From NCBI GenBank assembly GCA_038182865.1, contig CP116226.1:2852001-2916000 (forward strand): a stretch of DNA of 64,000 nt, written 5' to 3'. The number at the start of each line of letters is the position of its first letter. The stretch's first letter is position 1. Both the position numbers and the translations under genes were made by a program. The DNA comes from Microbacterium enclense (GTDB lineage: Bacteria > Actinomycetota > Actinomycetes > Actinomycetales > Microbacteriaceae). Shown piece by piece: positions 44,117 to 52,437 of the stretch. The notes under the pieces were generated by a model that was given only the letters and a program-made list of their open reading frames with translations, ran no database searches and was not told where the DNA came from.

Positions 44117-45046
44117 TCACCGCACCATCCGCACGGTCCGCGGGATCGGGCCGAACGCCGATTCGGTGCCGTCGGAGCGGAACCCGTTGCGCCGGTAGAA
44201 CGCCTCCGCACGAGGGTTGTCCGCCGCCACCCACAGTGACGCCGGTCGATCCGCCAGCACCGCGTCGAGGAGCGCTTGTCCCGCACCCGTGCCGTGCGAG
44301 GAGGCGACGACGTACAGCGTCGTCAGCTCCTCGGGCCGCACCGCCTCGAGGCCGGGTGTCCGCTCCGTGGCCGCGAATCCGATGATCTCGCCATCGACGA
44401 CCGCGACCATCACGGGTGCGGCACCGTCGCGCAGGGTCGCCGTCCACATGTCGATGCGTCGTTCGGCCGCGAACCAGGGGTTCGTGTCGGGGTCGTCGAC
44501 GAACTTCCCGTATGTCTCGCGCCACGACTGCGCGTGGACGCGGGCGATGGCCTCGGCATCCGCCACCGTTCCGGGTCGGACGGCCGTGAACCGCGCGCGC
44601 CCGGGGACGTCGGCGAGCACCCGGTCGATCCAGTCGCGGCGGGGGAGTGTGGCGATCTCGCCGCGCGAGAACCAGCCCACTTCGAGCAGCTCCTCCTGGT
44701 CGGCGGCGGCGTCGCTGAGGAGTTCGCAGTCGTACGCCGTGGTGACGTAGCCGACCCGATCGCCGTTGGGGTAGGTCACCATCATCGGTGCGCCGCCGTA
44801 GACGCCGACGATCCCGCGGATGCGCACGTCGGCCCCGGTCTCTTCCCGCACTTCACGGTGCAGGGCTTCCGAGGGCTCTTCCCCGGGCTCGACGGCCCCG
44901 CCGATGAGGCTCCACAGCCCCGAGTGGCGGTGCCGCGCGAGGAGGAAGCGATCCGCGTCGCGGATCACCGCCGTCACCCCGGGGAGAAGCAGCAGGTCGG
45001 TGCCGATCCGCGAACGAAGTGCGGCGATGTAATCCGAGGTGGCCAT
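44117..45046 (-). CDS. Nudix hydrolase-GNAT acetyltransferase fusion
   Basis: A 309-aa two-domain protein. Residues about 15-145 are a Nudix hydrolase with an intact box (starting G50, with the catalytic REVREET core at about residues 64-70). Residues about 153-309 are a GNAT N-acetyltransferase with the acetyl-CoA loop near HGTGAGQALLDAV and AFYRRNGF. The first domain hydrolyses nucleoside-diphosphate-X compounds; the second should transfer an acetyl group to an amine. ATG 45046 has TAGACT exactly 6 nt upstream. Substrates are unknown. Confidence 0.87.
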   Translation of the reverse strand: MATSDYIAALRSRIGTDLLLLPGVTAVIRDADRFLLARHRHSGLWSLIGGAVEPGEEPSEALHREVREETGADVRIRGIVGVYGGAPMMVTYPNGDRVGYVTTAYDCELLSDAAADQEELLEVGWFSRGEIATLPRRDWIDRVLADVPGRARFTAVRPGTVADAEAIARVHAQSWRETYGKFVDDPDTNPWFAAERRIDMWTATLRDGAAPVMVAVVDGEIIGFAATERTPGLEAVRPEELTTLYVVASSHGTGAGQALLDAVLADRPASLWVAADNPRAEAFYRRNGFRSDGTESAFGPIPRTVRMVR

Positions 45047-45101
45047 GCCGCGAGTCTAGGAAGCCGGATGCCGCTGCGTCCGAGACGCGCGCCGGGTGCG
45101 G

Positions 45102-45707
45102 CTACGTCCGGGCGGCGAATGTGGCCAGGAGAGCCGCGATGAGCGCGCGTCCGCGCGCGGCCGGCATGCGTGCGTCGCCCTCGGCTCCGCGGGCGACGGC
45201 GATGCCGTCGAGCGCGGCGAGAAGCAACGCGGCGTCGTCGGGGGTGACGCGCGCCGAGGGGTACGCGGCGGTCAGGAGTCCACGCAGCGCTTCCTCGGTG
45301 CGCGTCCACTCCCGTTCGTGGATCGCGCGGATCTCCCCGTCCGTTCCCGCGCGTGCGGCGAACGCGGTCCAGACGACCGCGTCGCGTCGACCCGCGTCAC
45401 CGAGGGCGGCGAGCTCCTCGCAGAAGGTCTCGAGTCGCGCGACCTGCGAATCCGCGCTGTCCAGCGCGGCGCCGATGCGATCGCGGAAGTGGGCGGTGAC
45501 GGCATCCATCGCTCCGATGATGAGCGCGGCGCGCGTGGGGAAGTGATGCTGTACCGCGCCGACCGAGACCCCCGCTTCAGCGGCGACCTTGCGCACGCTG
45601 AGATCGTCGGTGCCGCCGGTCGAGAGCACGCGCAGGACCGCCTCGGTGATGGCTTCACGGCTGCGGTGCGACGAGCTGGGCGACGGGGAGGGGGCGTGCG
45701 TGTCCAC
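45102..45707 (-). CDS. TetR-family regulator
   Basis: A 201-aa repressor with an N-terminal HTH (about 15-60, including AAEAGVSVGAVQHHF) and a helical ligand domain. GTG 45707 has TAGCCT exactly 6 nt upstream. It is divergent from the DUF418 gene, with a 16-bp palindrome between them, the usual layout for a TetR regulator of its neighbour. Confidence 0.88.
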   Translation of the reverse strand: MDTHAPSPSPSSSHRSREAITEAVLRVLSTGGTDDLSVRKVAAEAGVSVGAVQHHFPTRAALIIGAMDAVTAHFRDRIGAALDSADSQVARLETFCEELAALGDAGRRDAVVWTAFAARAGTDGEIRAIHEREWTRTEEALRGLLTAAYPSARVTPDDAALLLAALDGIAVARGAEGDARMPAARGRALIAALLATFAART

Positions 45708-45734
45708 CGTCGTAGGCTACGGTGAAGCCGTGAA

Positions 45735-45750
45735 CAATACGAACGTATTG
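45735..45750. promoter_or_regulatory. Candidate TetR operator
   Basis: A perfect inverted repeat CAATACG-AA-CGTATTG lies between the divergent TetR and DUF418 genes. It overlaps the likely -10 of the DUF418 gene (TATTGC, 45746-45751). Confidence 0.7.
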
Positions 45751-45758
45751 CAAGTCGT

Positions 45759-46913
45759 TTGTCCGCCCTCGACGTCGTGCGGGGCCTCGCCATCGTGGGT
45801 ACCCTCGCCACGAACATCTGGGTGTTCTCCCACCCCTGGGGGCTCCTCGGGATGCTCAGCGCCCCGGTGCTGCCCGGCGAGTCGAAGGCCGCTGCCGCCG
45901 CCCAGCTTGCGCTCATGGCCCTGGCTCAGGGGAAGTTCCTCGCTCTGCTGTCACTGACCTTCGGTGTCGGACTCGCGCTCCAGCACCGGTCCGCCGTTCG
46001 CCATCATCGCCGCTGGCCGGGGCGCTACGTGTGGCGCGCGGCCCTGCTGTTCGTCGACGGGGCCGTCAACTACATCCTCATCGCGGAGTTCGACGTCCTC
46101 ATGGGCTACGCCGTCACCGCGGCGGTGGTGTCGTTCCTGCTCCTCACCCGCCCGCGGGTGCAACGCCGCCTGATCCTCGTGTTCGGCGGCATCCATCACC
46201 TCCTCATCACGTCCATCGTGGTCGCTCTCACCCTCATCCCGGGTGCGAACGCGAACGCGGCCCTGCCGCACGAGCCCAGCCCCTACGCGACGGCGTCGTT
46301 CTGGGGACTTGCCGTGTTCCGCCTCGACAACGTCGCGGTCTTCCGCGCTGAGCCCGTGCTCATCGGCTTCCTCTCGCTGGCCATGTTCCTGGGTGGGGCG
46401 GCCTTGTGGCGGGCCGGTGTGTTCGGTGCCGAGGGTGTGCGTCTTCGGCGCCGGTTGATGATCGTCGGCGCGTGCGCGGCGCCGATCGATCTCCTCCTCG
46501 GGCTGACCGGCTCGCCCGCGGGGCTTCTTCTCGAGCGGTACGTCGCGGCGCCCGTGGTGGCCCTCGGCATCCTCAGCATCGTCGTCGAGATGTGCCTGCG
46601 CAGGGGGACGACCGGCTGGTGGGCGCAGCGCGCGACGGAGATCGGACGGGTGGCCCTCAGTGCATACCTGCTGCAGAACCTGCTCGGCGGTGCGATCTTC
46701 TTCGGTTGGGGTCTCGGCATCGCGCAGTCTCTGCAGCCGTGGCGTATCCCCGTGACGGTCGGGGCGTTCGTCGTCATCACGGCCGTCGTCGCCGCCTCGG
46801 CGCACCTCTGGCTGCGTCGCTTCACGACCGGACCTGTCGAATGGCTGTGGCGGGCGGCGGCCGGTGACGGACGCCGTTCGGGCACGGCTCCGGTGGATAG
46901 GGTGCGTTCGTGA
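45759..46913 (+). CDS. DUF418-family membrane protein
   Basis: A 384-aa multi-pass membrane protein of the DUF418/YeiB family, with the conserved N-terminal LDVVRGLAIVGTLATNIW and a C-terminal DUF418 block (about residues 225-360). No ATG or GTG lies in frame above an upstream stop at 45723; TTG 45759 is the only standard start and fits the family's N-terminus. Family function is unclear, perhaps transport or envelope modification. It is predicted to be repressed by the adjacent TetR. Confidence 0.8.
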   Translation: MSALDVVRGLAIVGTLATNIWVFSHPWGLLGMLSAPVLPGESKAAAAAQLALMALAQGKFLALLSLTFGVGLALQHRSAVRHHRRWPGRYVWRAALLFVDGAVNYILIAEFDVLMGYAVTAAVVSFLLLTRPRVQRRLILVFGGIHHLLITSIVVALTLIPGANANAALPHEPSPYATASFWGLAVFRLDNVAVFRAEPVLIGFLSLAMFLGGAALWRAGVFGAEGVRLRRRLMIVGACAAPIDLLLGLTGSPAGLLLERYVAAPVVALGILSIVVEMCLRRGTTGWWAQRATEIGRVALSAYLLQNLLGGAIFFGWGLGIAQSLQPWRIPVTVGAFVVITAVVAASAHLWLRRFTTGPVEWLWRAAAGDGRRSGTAPVDRVRS

Positions 46914-47518
46914 CCATCTCGCTCCCCGGGCTGCCGGCCCTGCATTGGACGGGCGTCGACGGCGACGCCGAGTACGACGAGGAGGCGCGCGCCCTCACCC
47001 TGCGCGCGGCCGGCGGCGTCGACTGGACCAACGACGCGACCGGCGGTCCCGCGCAGCACGCCGCGACCGCCCTCGCCTTCCCCGCACCGCACGGCGACTT
47101 CGTCCTCGCGGCGCGTGTTCGCATGAGCGGTACACGCTCCACCTTCGATGCCGGCGCCCTCGCGCTGTGGTCGCGCGAGGACCGGTGGGCCAAGCTCTGC
47201 AACGAGTACTCCCCGCAGGGCGACGCGATGGTCGTGAGCGTGGTGACGAACGAGTTCTCGGACGACGCGAACGGCCCGCTCTTCCCCGGCGAAGCCGTGC
47301 ATCTCCGCGTCGCGCGTACCGGGCCGGCGTTCGCCTTCCACTACTCCCTCGATGCACTGTCGTGGCATTTCGTGCGCGTGTTCCGTGTGGATGCCGACCC
47401 GTCGACCATCTCGGTCGGCTTCCTCGCCCAAGCGCCGATGGGCGAGGGTGCCGCCGCCGTGTTCGACGAGATCGCCTACGCGGAGCGCTCGCTGAGCGAT
47501 CTGCGCAACCTTCGCTGA
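46910..47518 (+). CDS. DUF1349-family protein
   Basis: A 202-aa beta-jelly-roll (concanavalin-like) protein of DUF1349, with WTNDATG near residue 39, AGALALWSREDRWAKLCNEY and the SVGFLAQAPMGEG C-terminal strand. These resemble small carbohydrate-binding domains, but no catalytic role is known. GTG 46910 overlaps the DUF418 stop by 4 nt. No signal peptide, so it is cytosolic unless exported unconventionally. Confidence 0.8.
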   Translation: MTISLPGLPALHWTGVDGDAEYDEEARALTLRAAGGVDWTNDATGGPAQHAATALAFPAPHGDFVLAARVRMSGTRSTFDAGALALWSREDRWAKLCNEYSPQGDAMVVSVVTNEFSDDANGPLFPGEAVHLRVARTGPAFAFHYSLDALSWHFVRVFRVDADPSTISVGFLAQAPMGEGAAAVFDEIAYAERSLSDLRNLR

Positions 47519-47560
47519 GCGATCGGCCCGGCACGCGCACACGGGTGGCAGACTGACCGG

Positions 47561-47968
47561 ATGCCACGCCGTCGAGGTCTCTCCATCCGTTCCGTCGCGC
47601 GCGGCATCCTCGCCCTGCTCTTGGTCGGTGCCGGGGTCAGTCACCTGACCTGGGGGCGTCGTGGATATCGCATCGTGGTGCCCCCGTGGGCGACGCGCCT
47701 GCTGCGCACGGACAAGGATGCCATCGTGGTGGCCTCCGGTGCGGTCGAGGTGATCCTCGGCACGGCGCTGGTTGCCCTGCCGCGCGAACGGGGTCGCATC
47801 GGAGCGGCGATCGCGGCGTTCTTCGTCGCCGTGTTCCCGGGCAACGTGCACCAGTGGCGCACCGGCCGGGCGGCACCCGGGTTGAACACCGACCGTGCCC
47901 GCTTCGTGCGCCTGTTCCTCCAACTTCCCCTCGTCGTGGGGGCATGGTGGGCGACACGTCGCGACTGA
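47561..47968 (+). CDS. DoxX-like membrane protein
   Basis: A 135-aa membrane protein with four hydrophobic segments and the short-chain DoxX-like pattern (AGVSHLTW, then FVAVFPGNVHQW). Relatives are linked to redox or quinone functions. ATG 47561 has CAGACT exactly 6 nt upstream. Confidence 0.68.
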   Translation: MPRRRGLSIRSVARGILALLLVGAGVSHLTWGRRGYRIVVPPWATRLLRTDKDAIVVASGAVEVILGTALVALPRERGRIGAAIAAFFVAVFPGNVHQWRTGRAAPGLNTDRARFVRLFLQLPLVVGAWWATRRD

Positions 47969-47978
47969 CGAGCGCGAG

Positions 47979-48005
47979 CCCGGGGGAAGTGATTGCTCCC
48001 TCGGG
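47979..48005. terminator. Weak stem-loop between convergent genes
   Basis: A 9-bp stem (47979-47987 with 47997-48005, one G-T pair) and a 9-nt loop sit between the DoxX-like gene and recQ. Its role as terminator is uncertain. Confidence 0.35.
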
Positions 48006-48070
48006 TCGAGCGGGTGACGTCGCGAACCGCGTGATCGGCGCCGGCCGGGCCAGGCGCGACTGACCGGCGC

Positions 48071-49723
48071 TTACGCGGCCTCGCCGAGCTCCATGATGCC
48101 GCTCCCCAACGCCGCGCGAGCCAGCACTTTGTACCCGTGCTCAGGGAAGAACACGGTGATCCGGTCGTCTTCGATCCCCATCACCGTGCCCGTCCCGAAC
48201 TCGCCGTGTTCGACGGTGGAGTCGATGCGGAGGCCGCCCGAGTCGGCGGCGGCGGCCGCGTCGGAGGGGGCGACCGCCCGAGCTCCCGCGTCGCAGCGGT
48301 CGCAGGCGTCGCAGCATTCCGCCGCTTCCACCCCGAAGTACTCGAGAAGGGCGCGGCGCCGACAACGCGTCGTCTCGGCGTAGCCGCGCATGATCTCGAT
48401 ACGCGAGGAGCGGATGCGCTCCTCCGCCTCGTCGCGCTCGCGAACGGCGGTCACGGCGTCGCCCGCCGACACCCTCTTCAGCACCGCAACGCCGTCGGCG
48501 CCCGATACGGCCAGGTCGCTCGCGACGAGCTGGTTGAGCACGCGACCGATGGCGCGGGCGGGACGACCGCTCTTCTCGGCGATGTCTTTCGCCCGCAGGG
48601 GCTTCTTCGCCCGCCGCAACGTGTCCCAGACGCCGGCGATGTCGGCGCGCTTCGTGTGTCCGCCGGCGAAGAACGACCGCAGCGAGAAGTCTTCGGCCCG
48701 GTAGTGCAGGATCGCCCGCGCCGGCTGACCGTCGCGCGCGGCGCGTCCGATCTCCTGCGCGTACGCGTCGAGCGACTCGGTCACGTCGGCGTGCACGACC
48801 AGGCGCACATCGCTCTTGTCGACGCCCATGCCGAACGCCGAGGTCGCCACGACCACGTCGAGTTCCCCGGCGCTCCAGGCCGTGTGCACCTCATCGCGCC
48901 GTTTCTGCGCCATCGCACCGTGATACGCGGCCGCTCGCAGACCGCGTTCGCGCAACTCCTCGGCGTACGCGTCGGTCTCTTTGCGGGTGGCCACGTACAG
49001 AAGTGCGGGGCCGTCGGCATCCTGGACATCCGCCAGGACCGCGCGGCGCTTGTCGCTGTCGTGCTCGTGCCGGCGGACGGACATGTGGATCTCGGGCCGG
49101 TCCATGCCGCGCACTTCGAGATGGGGGTCGCGCATCCCCAGGCTCGCGATGATGTCGTCGCGGACGGGAGCGGATGCCGTCGCCGTCAGCGCCAGGACCG
49201 GTGGGTGGCCGAGAGCCTCGACGGCGTCGCCGATGCGCGCGTAGTCGGGGCGGAAATCGTGCCCCCAGGCGGAGACGCAGTGGGCCTCGTCGATCACGAG
49301 GAGGCGGACGTCTGCCTTCGCGAGCCGGTCGAAGACCTCGGGGTTGGCCAGCTGCTCCGGCGCGAGGAAGGCGTAGACGGCCTCATCGCCCTCGATCGCC
49401 GCCCACGCGGCCTTTCGCGCGGCGGTGCTCGTGCGGGAGTTCAGCGCTACGGCGGCGGGGGCGTCGGGGGCGGCGTCGATCGAGTCGATCTGGTCACGCT
49501 GCAGGGCCAGGAGGGGGGAGATCACCACGGTGGTGCCGCCCAGCTCGCACCCCGCGATCTGGTACACCGCCGACTTGCCCGCGCCCGTGGGGAAGACGAC
49601 GAGGGTGTCGCGCCCGCCGACGACCGCGTCGATCGCCTCGGCTTGGCCCGGCAGCAGATCGTCCCAGCCGAACACCTCCCGGGCGGTGCGGGCGGATCGT
49701 TCGAGGGTGGCGGGTGCGTTCAC
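48071..49723 (-). CDS. RecQ-family ATP-dependent DNA helicase
   Basis: A 550-aa superfamily 2 helicase with Walker A FPTGAGKS (about 44-51), DEAH (DEAHCVSAWGHDFRPDY), motif VI region QEIGRAARDGQPA and a RecQ zinc module (CRRRALLEYF with CCDACDRC). The HRDC domain of E. coli RecQ is missing, and a short C-terminal domain (FGTGTVMGIEDD) replaces it. It unwinds branched DNA during repair. GTG 49723 has GAGG upstream. It is divergent from an ATP-dependent ligase, and both have DNA-damage-like promoter motifs. Confidence 0.9.
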   Translation of the reverse strand: MNAPATLERSARTAREVFGWDDLLPGQAEAIDAVVGGRDTLVVFPTGAGKSAVYQIAGCELGGTTVVISPLLALQRDQIDSIDAAPDAPAAVALNSRTSTAARKAAWAAIEGDEAVYAFLAPEQLANPEVFDRLAKADVRLLVIDEAHCVSAWGHDFRPDYARIGDAVEALGHPPVLALTATASAPVRDDIIASLGMRDPHLEVRGMDRPEIHMSVRRHEHDSDKRRAVLADVQDADGPALLYVATRKETDAYAEELRERGLRAAAYHGAMAQKRRDEVHTAWSAGELDVVVATSAFGMGVDKSDVRLVVHADVTESLDAYAQEIGRAARDGQPARAILHYRAEDFSLRSFFAGGHTKRADIAGVWDTLRRAKKPLRAKDIAEKSGRPARAIGRVLNQLVASDLAVSGADGVAVLKRVSAGDAVTAVRERDEAEERIRSSRIEIMRGYAETTRCRRRALLEYFGVEAAECCDACDRCDAGARAVAPSDAAAAADSGGLRIDSTVEHGEFGTGTVMGIEDDRITVFFPEHGYKVLARAALGSGIMELGEAA

Positions 49724-49759
49724 GGTGCCTCATTTCTGGGGGAGGCTCCCAGCTCACCC

Positions 49760-49779
49760 CGAACCTCCGACATCGGTGC
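49760..49779 (-). promoter_or_regulatory. Candidate DNA-damage (PafBC-like) site upstream of recQ
   Basis: Read on the minus strand, TGTCGGAG lies in a 20-bp segment that matches the segment before 42346 at 18 of 20 positions (minus strand versus plus strand). It lies about 40 nt before the RecQ GTG. The -10 (TGAGCT after 8 nt) is weak. Confidence 0.45.
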
Positions 49780-49893
49780 GGGGGTTGCGGGCGGAGCCGG
49801 CGTGTGGTCCACGCGGCCGCGGTCGACACCGGGGCCGACAGACGGCACACGCGAAGTGGCACGCGAGCGCTGTCGACGCAAGCGGCGGAGCGA

Positions 49894-49915
49894 TGTCGGA
49901 GGGGGATGCCAGGAT
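49894..49915 (+). promoter_or_regulatory. Candidate DNA-damage (PafBC-like) promoter of the ligase gene
   Basis: TGTCGGAG (49894-49901), 8-nt spacer, CAGGAT (49910-49915), then 6 nt to the ATG at 49922. Confidence 0.55.
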
Positions 49916-49921
49916 GCCGAC

Positions 49922-51493
49922 ATGCTCTTCGGCGACATCGAGACGGCCCTCGCGACGGTGACTAACACGCGCTCGCGCCTGGCGAAGGTCGATGCCCTCG
50001 CGGCGGTGTTGCACGACCTCGCGCCCGACGAGATCGAACCGGCCGTGGGGCTGTTGACGGCAGCTCCCCGACAGGGACGCCTCGGCGTCGGCTGGCGCAC
50101 CCTGTCGACGCGGGGCGGCGCTCACGCGGAGACACCGACGCTGACCGTGGGGCAGATCGACGAGGTGTTCTCGCGGCTGGTCGATGTGGGGGGAGCGGGG
50201 TCGGCGGCCGTACGCACCGCGCTGCTCGACGATCTCGCCGGCCGCGCCACCGCGAGCGAATGGCACCTGCTCGTGCGGATCATGACGGGGGAACTGCGAA
50301 CGGGCGCGCTCGAGGGCGTCCTCCTGGATGCCATCGCCCGGGCCGGCGACCGCGACGGCGCCCTGGTACGCCGGGCGGCCATGCTGTCGGGCGATCTGGG
50401 GGCGACGGCGCGCATCGCCCTGACCGGCACCGGCGACGACCTGGCCGCCGTCGGCCTCGTGGTCGGGCGAGGCGTGCAGCCCATGCTCGCCTCGACCGCG
50501 GCGACGGTCGCCGAGGCTCTGGATGCCGCGGGTCGCGCATCGGTGGAGTACAAGCTCGACGGTGCCCGCGTACAGGTGCACCGGCACGGTGACGAGGTGC
50601 GCGTCTTCACCCGGACCCTGGCGGACGTGACGCACCGGGTTCCCGAGATCGTCGAGGTGGCGCTGTCGCTCCCGGTGGACGACGTGATCCTCGACGGCGA
50701 GACGCTCTCGCTCGACGACGACGGCGCGCCGAGGCCGTTCCAAGACACGATGGCCCGGTTCGGTGCCGAGACGGCCCGGGAGATCGCGTTGCGTCCGTGG
50801 TTCTTCGACATCCTGCACGTCGACGGTCGCGATCTGATCGACGAGCCGCTCGAGGCGCGCCTGAGCGAACTGGAGCGCGTGGCGGGGGAGTACCGCATCC
50901 CGGCCCTGCTCACCGACGACGCCGAGGCGGCCGATGCCTTCGCCCGAGCCGCTCTGCAGGCCGGACACGAAGGTGTCATGGTGAAGGGACTCGATGCGGC
51001 CTACTCCGCGGGGCGGCGCGGGAAGAGCTGGCTGAAGGTCAAACCCGTGCACACTTTCGACCTCGTCGTGCTCGGCGTCGAGCGCGGGTCCGGTCGCCGC
51101 GCGGAGTGGTACTCGAACCTCCACCTCGGTGCGCGCGACCCGGACGGGGCCTTCGGCGAACCGGGCGGCTTCGTCATGGTCGGCAAGACCTTCAAGGGCC
51201 TGACGGACGAGGTGCTCCGCTGGCAGACCGCGCATTTCGCCGAACGGGCGACGGGGGAGGTGCCCGGTGGCATCCGCGTCGTCCCCGACACGGTCGTCGA
51301 GATCGCCATCGACGGGGTGCAGAGGTCGGTGCGCTACCCCGGTGGTGTCGCTCTGCGGTTTGCCCGGGTGAAGGCGTACCGCTCCGACAAACCGGCCCGC
51401 GAGGCCGACACGATCACGACGTTGCGGGCGATGCTCCCGAACGTCGGCGAGGCCCCCGGCGACGCGCAGTCGACGCAGGCGACGACGTCGTGA
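49922..51493 (+). CDS. lig: ATP-dependent DNA ligase
   Basis: A 523-aa DNA ligase. The N-terminal helical DNA-binding domain (about 1-190) is followed by the nucleotidyltransferase domain with the adenylated lysine K211 in YKLDGARVQVH, the ILDGETLSLDDDG motif, and an OB domain ending in FARVKAYRSDK. It seals nicks in duplex DNA using ATP, in addition to the NAD-dependent LigA expected elsewhere. ATG 49922 fits a leaderless start 6 nt after CAGGAT. Its neighbourhood and promoter suggest a repair role. Confidence 0.93.
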   Translation: MLFGDIETALATVTNTRSRLAKVDALAAVLHDLAPDEIEPAVGLLTAAPRQGRLGVGWRTLSTRGGAHAETPTLTVGQIDEVFSRLVDVGGAGSAAVRTALLDDLAGRATASEWHLLVRIMTGELRTGALEGVLLDAIARAGDRDGALVRRAAMLSGDLGATARIALTGTGDDLAAVGLVVGRGVQPMLASTAATVAEALDAAGRASVEYKLDGARVQVHRHGDEVRVFTRTLADVTHRVPEIVEVALSLPVDDVILDGETLSLDDDGAPRPFQDTMARFGAETAREIALRPWFFDILHVDGRDLIDEPLEARLSELERVAGEYRIPALLTDDAEAADAFARAALQAGHEGVMVKGLDAAYSAGRRGKSWLKVKPVHTFDLVVLGVERGSGRRAEWYSNLHLGARDPDGAFGEPGGFVMVGKTFKGLTDEVLRWQTAHFAERATGEVPGGIRVVPDTVVEIAIDGVQRSVRYPGGVALRFARVKAYRSDKPAREADTITTLRAMLPNVGEAPGDAQSTQATTS

Positions 51494-51545
51494 TCGCGCG
51501 ATCGGCACCCACCCCCTCGAACGTTCCCGACGGAAGGACGACACG

Positions 51546-52172
51546 ATGAGTCTGGCTCCTTGGCTCGATGGCGAGCTCGGATACCGCAGCTTCGGTACGC
51601 CCGGCGCTCCCCGCGCCGTCTTCGTCCTGCGCACCGGCGACGTGGCCACCACCGACCCCGATACGCGCGTGACGGCGGCCTTCGACGTGCGGATCGTGGC
51701 TGTGGGCCTCGACGCGCCCGAACTCGAAGATCCACCCGTCTTCGGCGGTCAGACACCGGCCGGGCTCACTGTCGACGCGCTGCGCGAGTTGCTCGAGCGA
51801 GAGGCACCCGGGGCGACGGTGGGGCTGGTGGGCGAAAGGGAAGCGGGTCCGATCGCCATCTACCTGGCCGCGGCGATGGGGCCCGTCGTCGACCGGTTGG
51901 CGATCGTCGGGGTCGCGAGCCCGTCCGATCCGCTCAGCCGCGACCTGCGCACCCCGCTGCTCGATCACCTCGATGCCGAGGCTCTCGTGATCGTCGGCGG
52001 AGAAGGGCCTGCCGACGCGGCTGACGCCGAGTGGTACGTCGAGCGGATGCGCTCGGCTCGGCTGCAGGTCGTCGCCGACGACGACATCGCCTCCGTCAAC
52101 GGCGACATCACGTTGACGTCGGTCTGGCCCGACGTGCTCGCGCATGTCGCGCCGGGCGCCGAGCGACGCTGA
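51546..52172 (+). CDS. Alpha/beta-hydrolase-like protein lacking the nucleophile
   Basis: A 208-aa protein with alpha/beta-hydrolase-like strand/helix order. The position of the nucleophile elbow reads VGEREAG instead of GxSxG, so it is probably not a serine hydrolase; a non-enzymatic or divergent role is likely. GAAGGACGA provides the ribosome-binding site. It lies 52 nt after the ligase gene. Function unknown. Confidence 0.65.
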   Translation: MSLAPWLDGELGYRSFGTPGAPRAVFVLRTGDVATTDPDTRVTAAFDVRIVAVGLDAPELEDPPVFGGQTPAGLTVDALRELLEREAPGATVGLVGEREAGPIAIYLAAAMGPVVDRLAIVGVASPSDPLSRDLRTPLLDHLDAEALVIVGGEGPADAADAEWYVERMRSARLQVVADDDIASVNGDITLTSVWPDVLAHVAPGAERR

Positions 52173-52437
52173 GCACCGTCGACGCCGCCACCGCCTGATC
52201 GTGTGGGCGGACTCGCGCCGGTGCCGCGTGCCGGTGCCGCGTGCCGGCGCCCGTGACGCGCTCCGTCCGCCGCGCGCACTCGGCCTCGCGCTCCGTTCGC
52301 CACGTGCGTGCTGCGCAGCGCGCCGCGTGTCGACCGCGCTCTGCTCCCACGCTGCACGCGCGCTGCCCACGCTCTGTGCGCGCTGCACGCCGCGTGCCTG
52401 CGCAGACCCGTGCCCGCGCTCAGACCCCTGCCCGCGC
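52173..52437. other. Spacer with short tandem repeats
   Basis: Low-complexity GC sequence with a 13-bp tandem (GTGCCGCGTGCCG twice near 52221) and a repeated CCCGCGCTCAG near 52410-52440. No credible gene. Confidence 0.55.
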
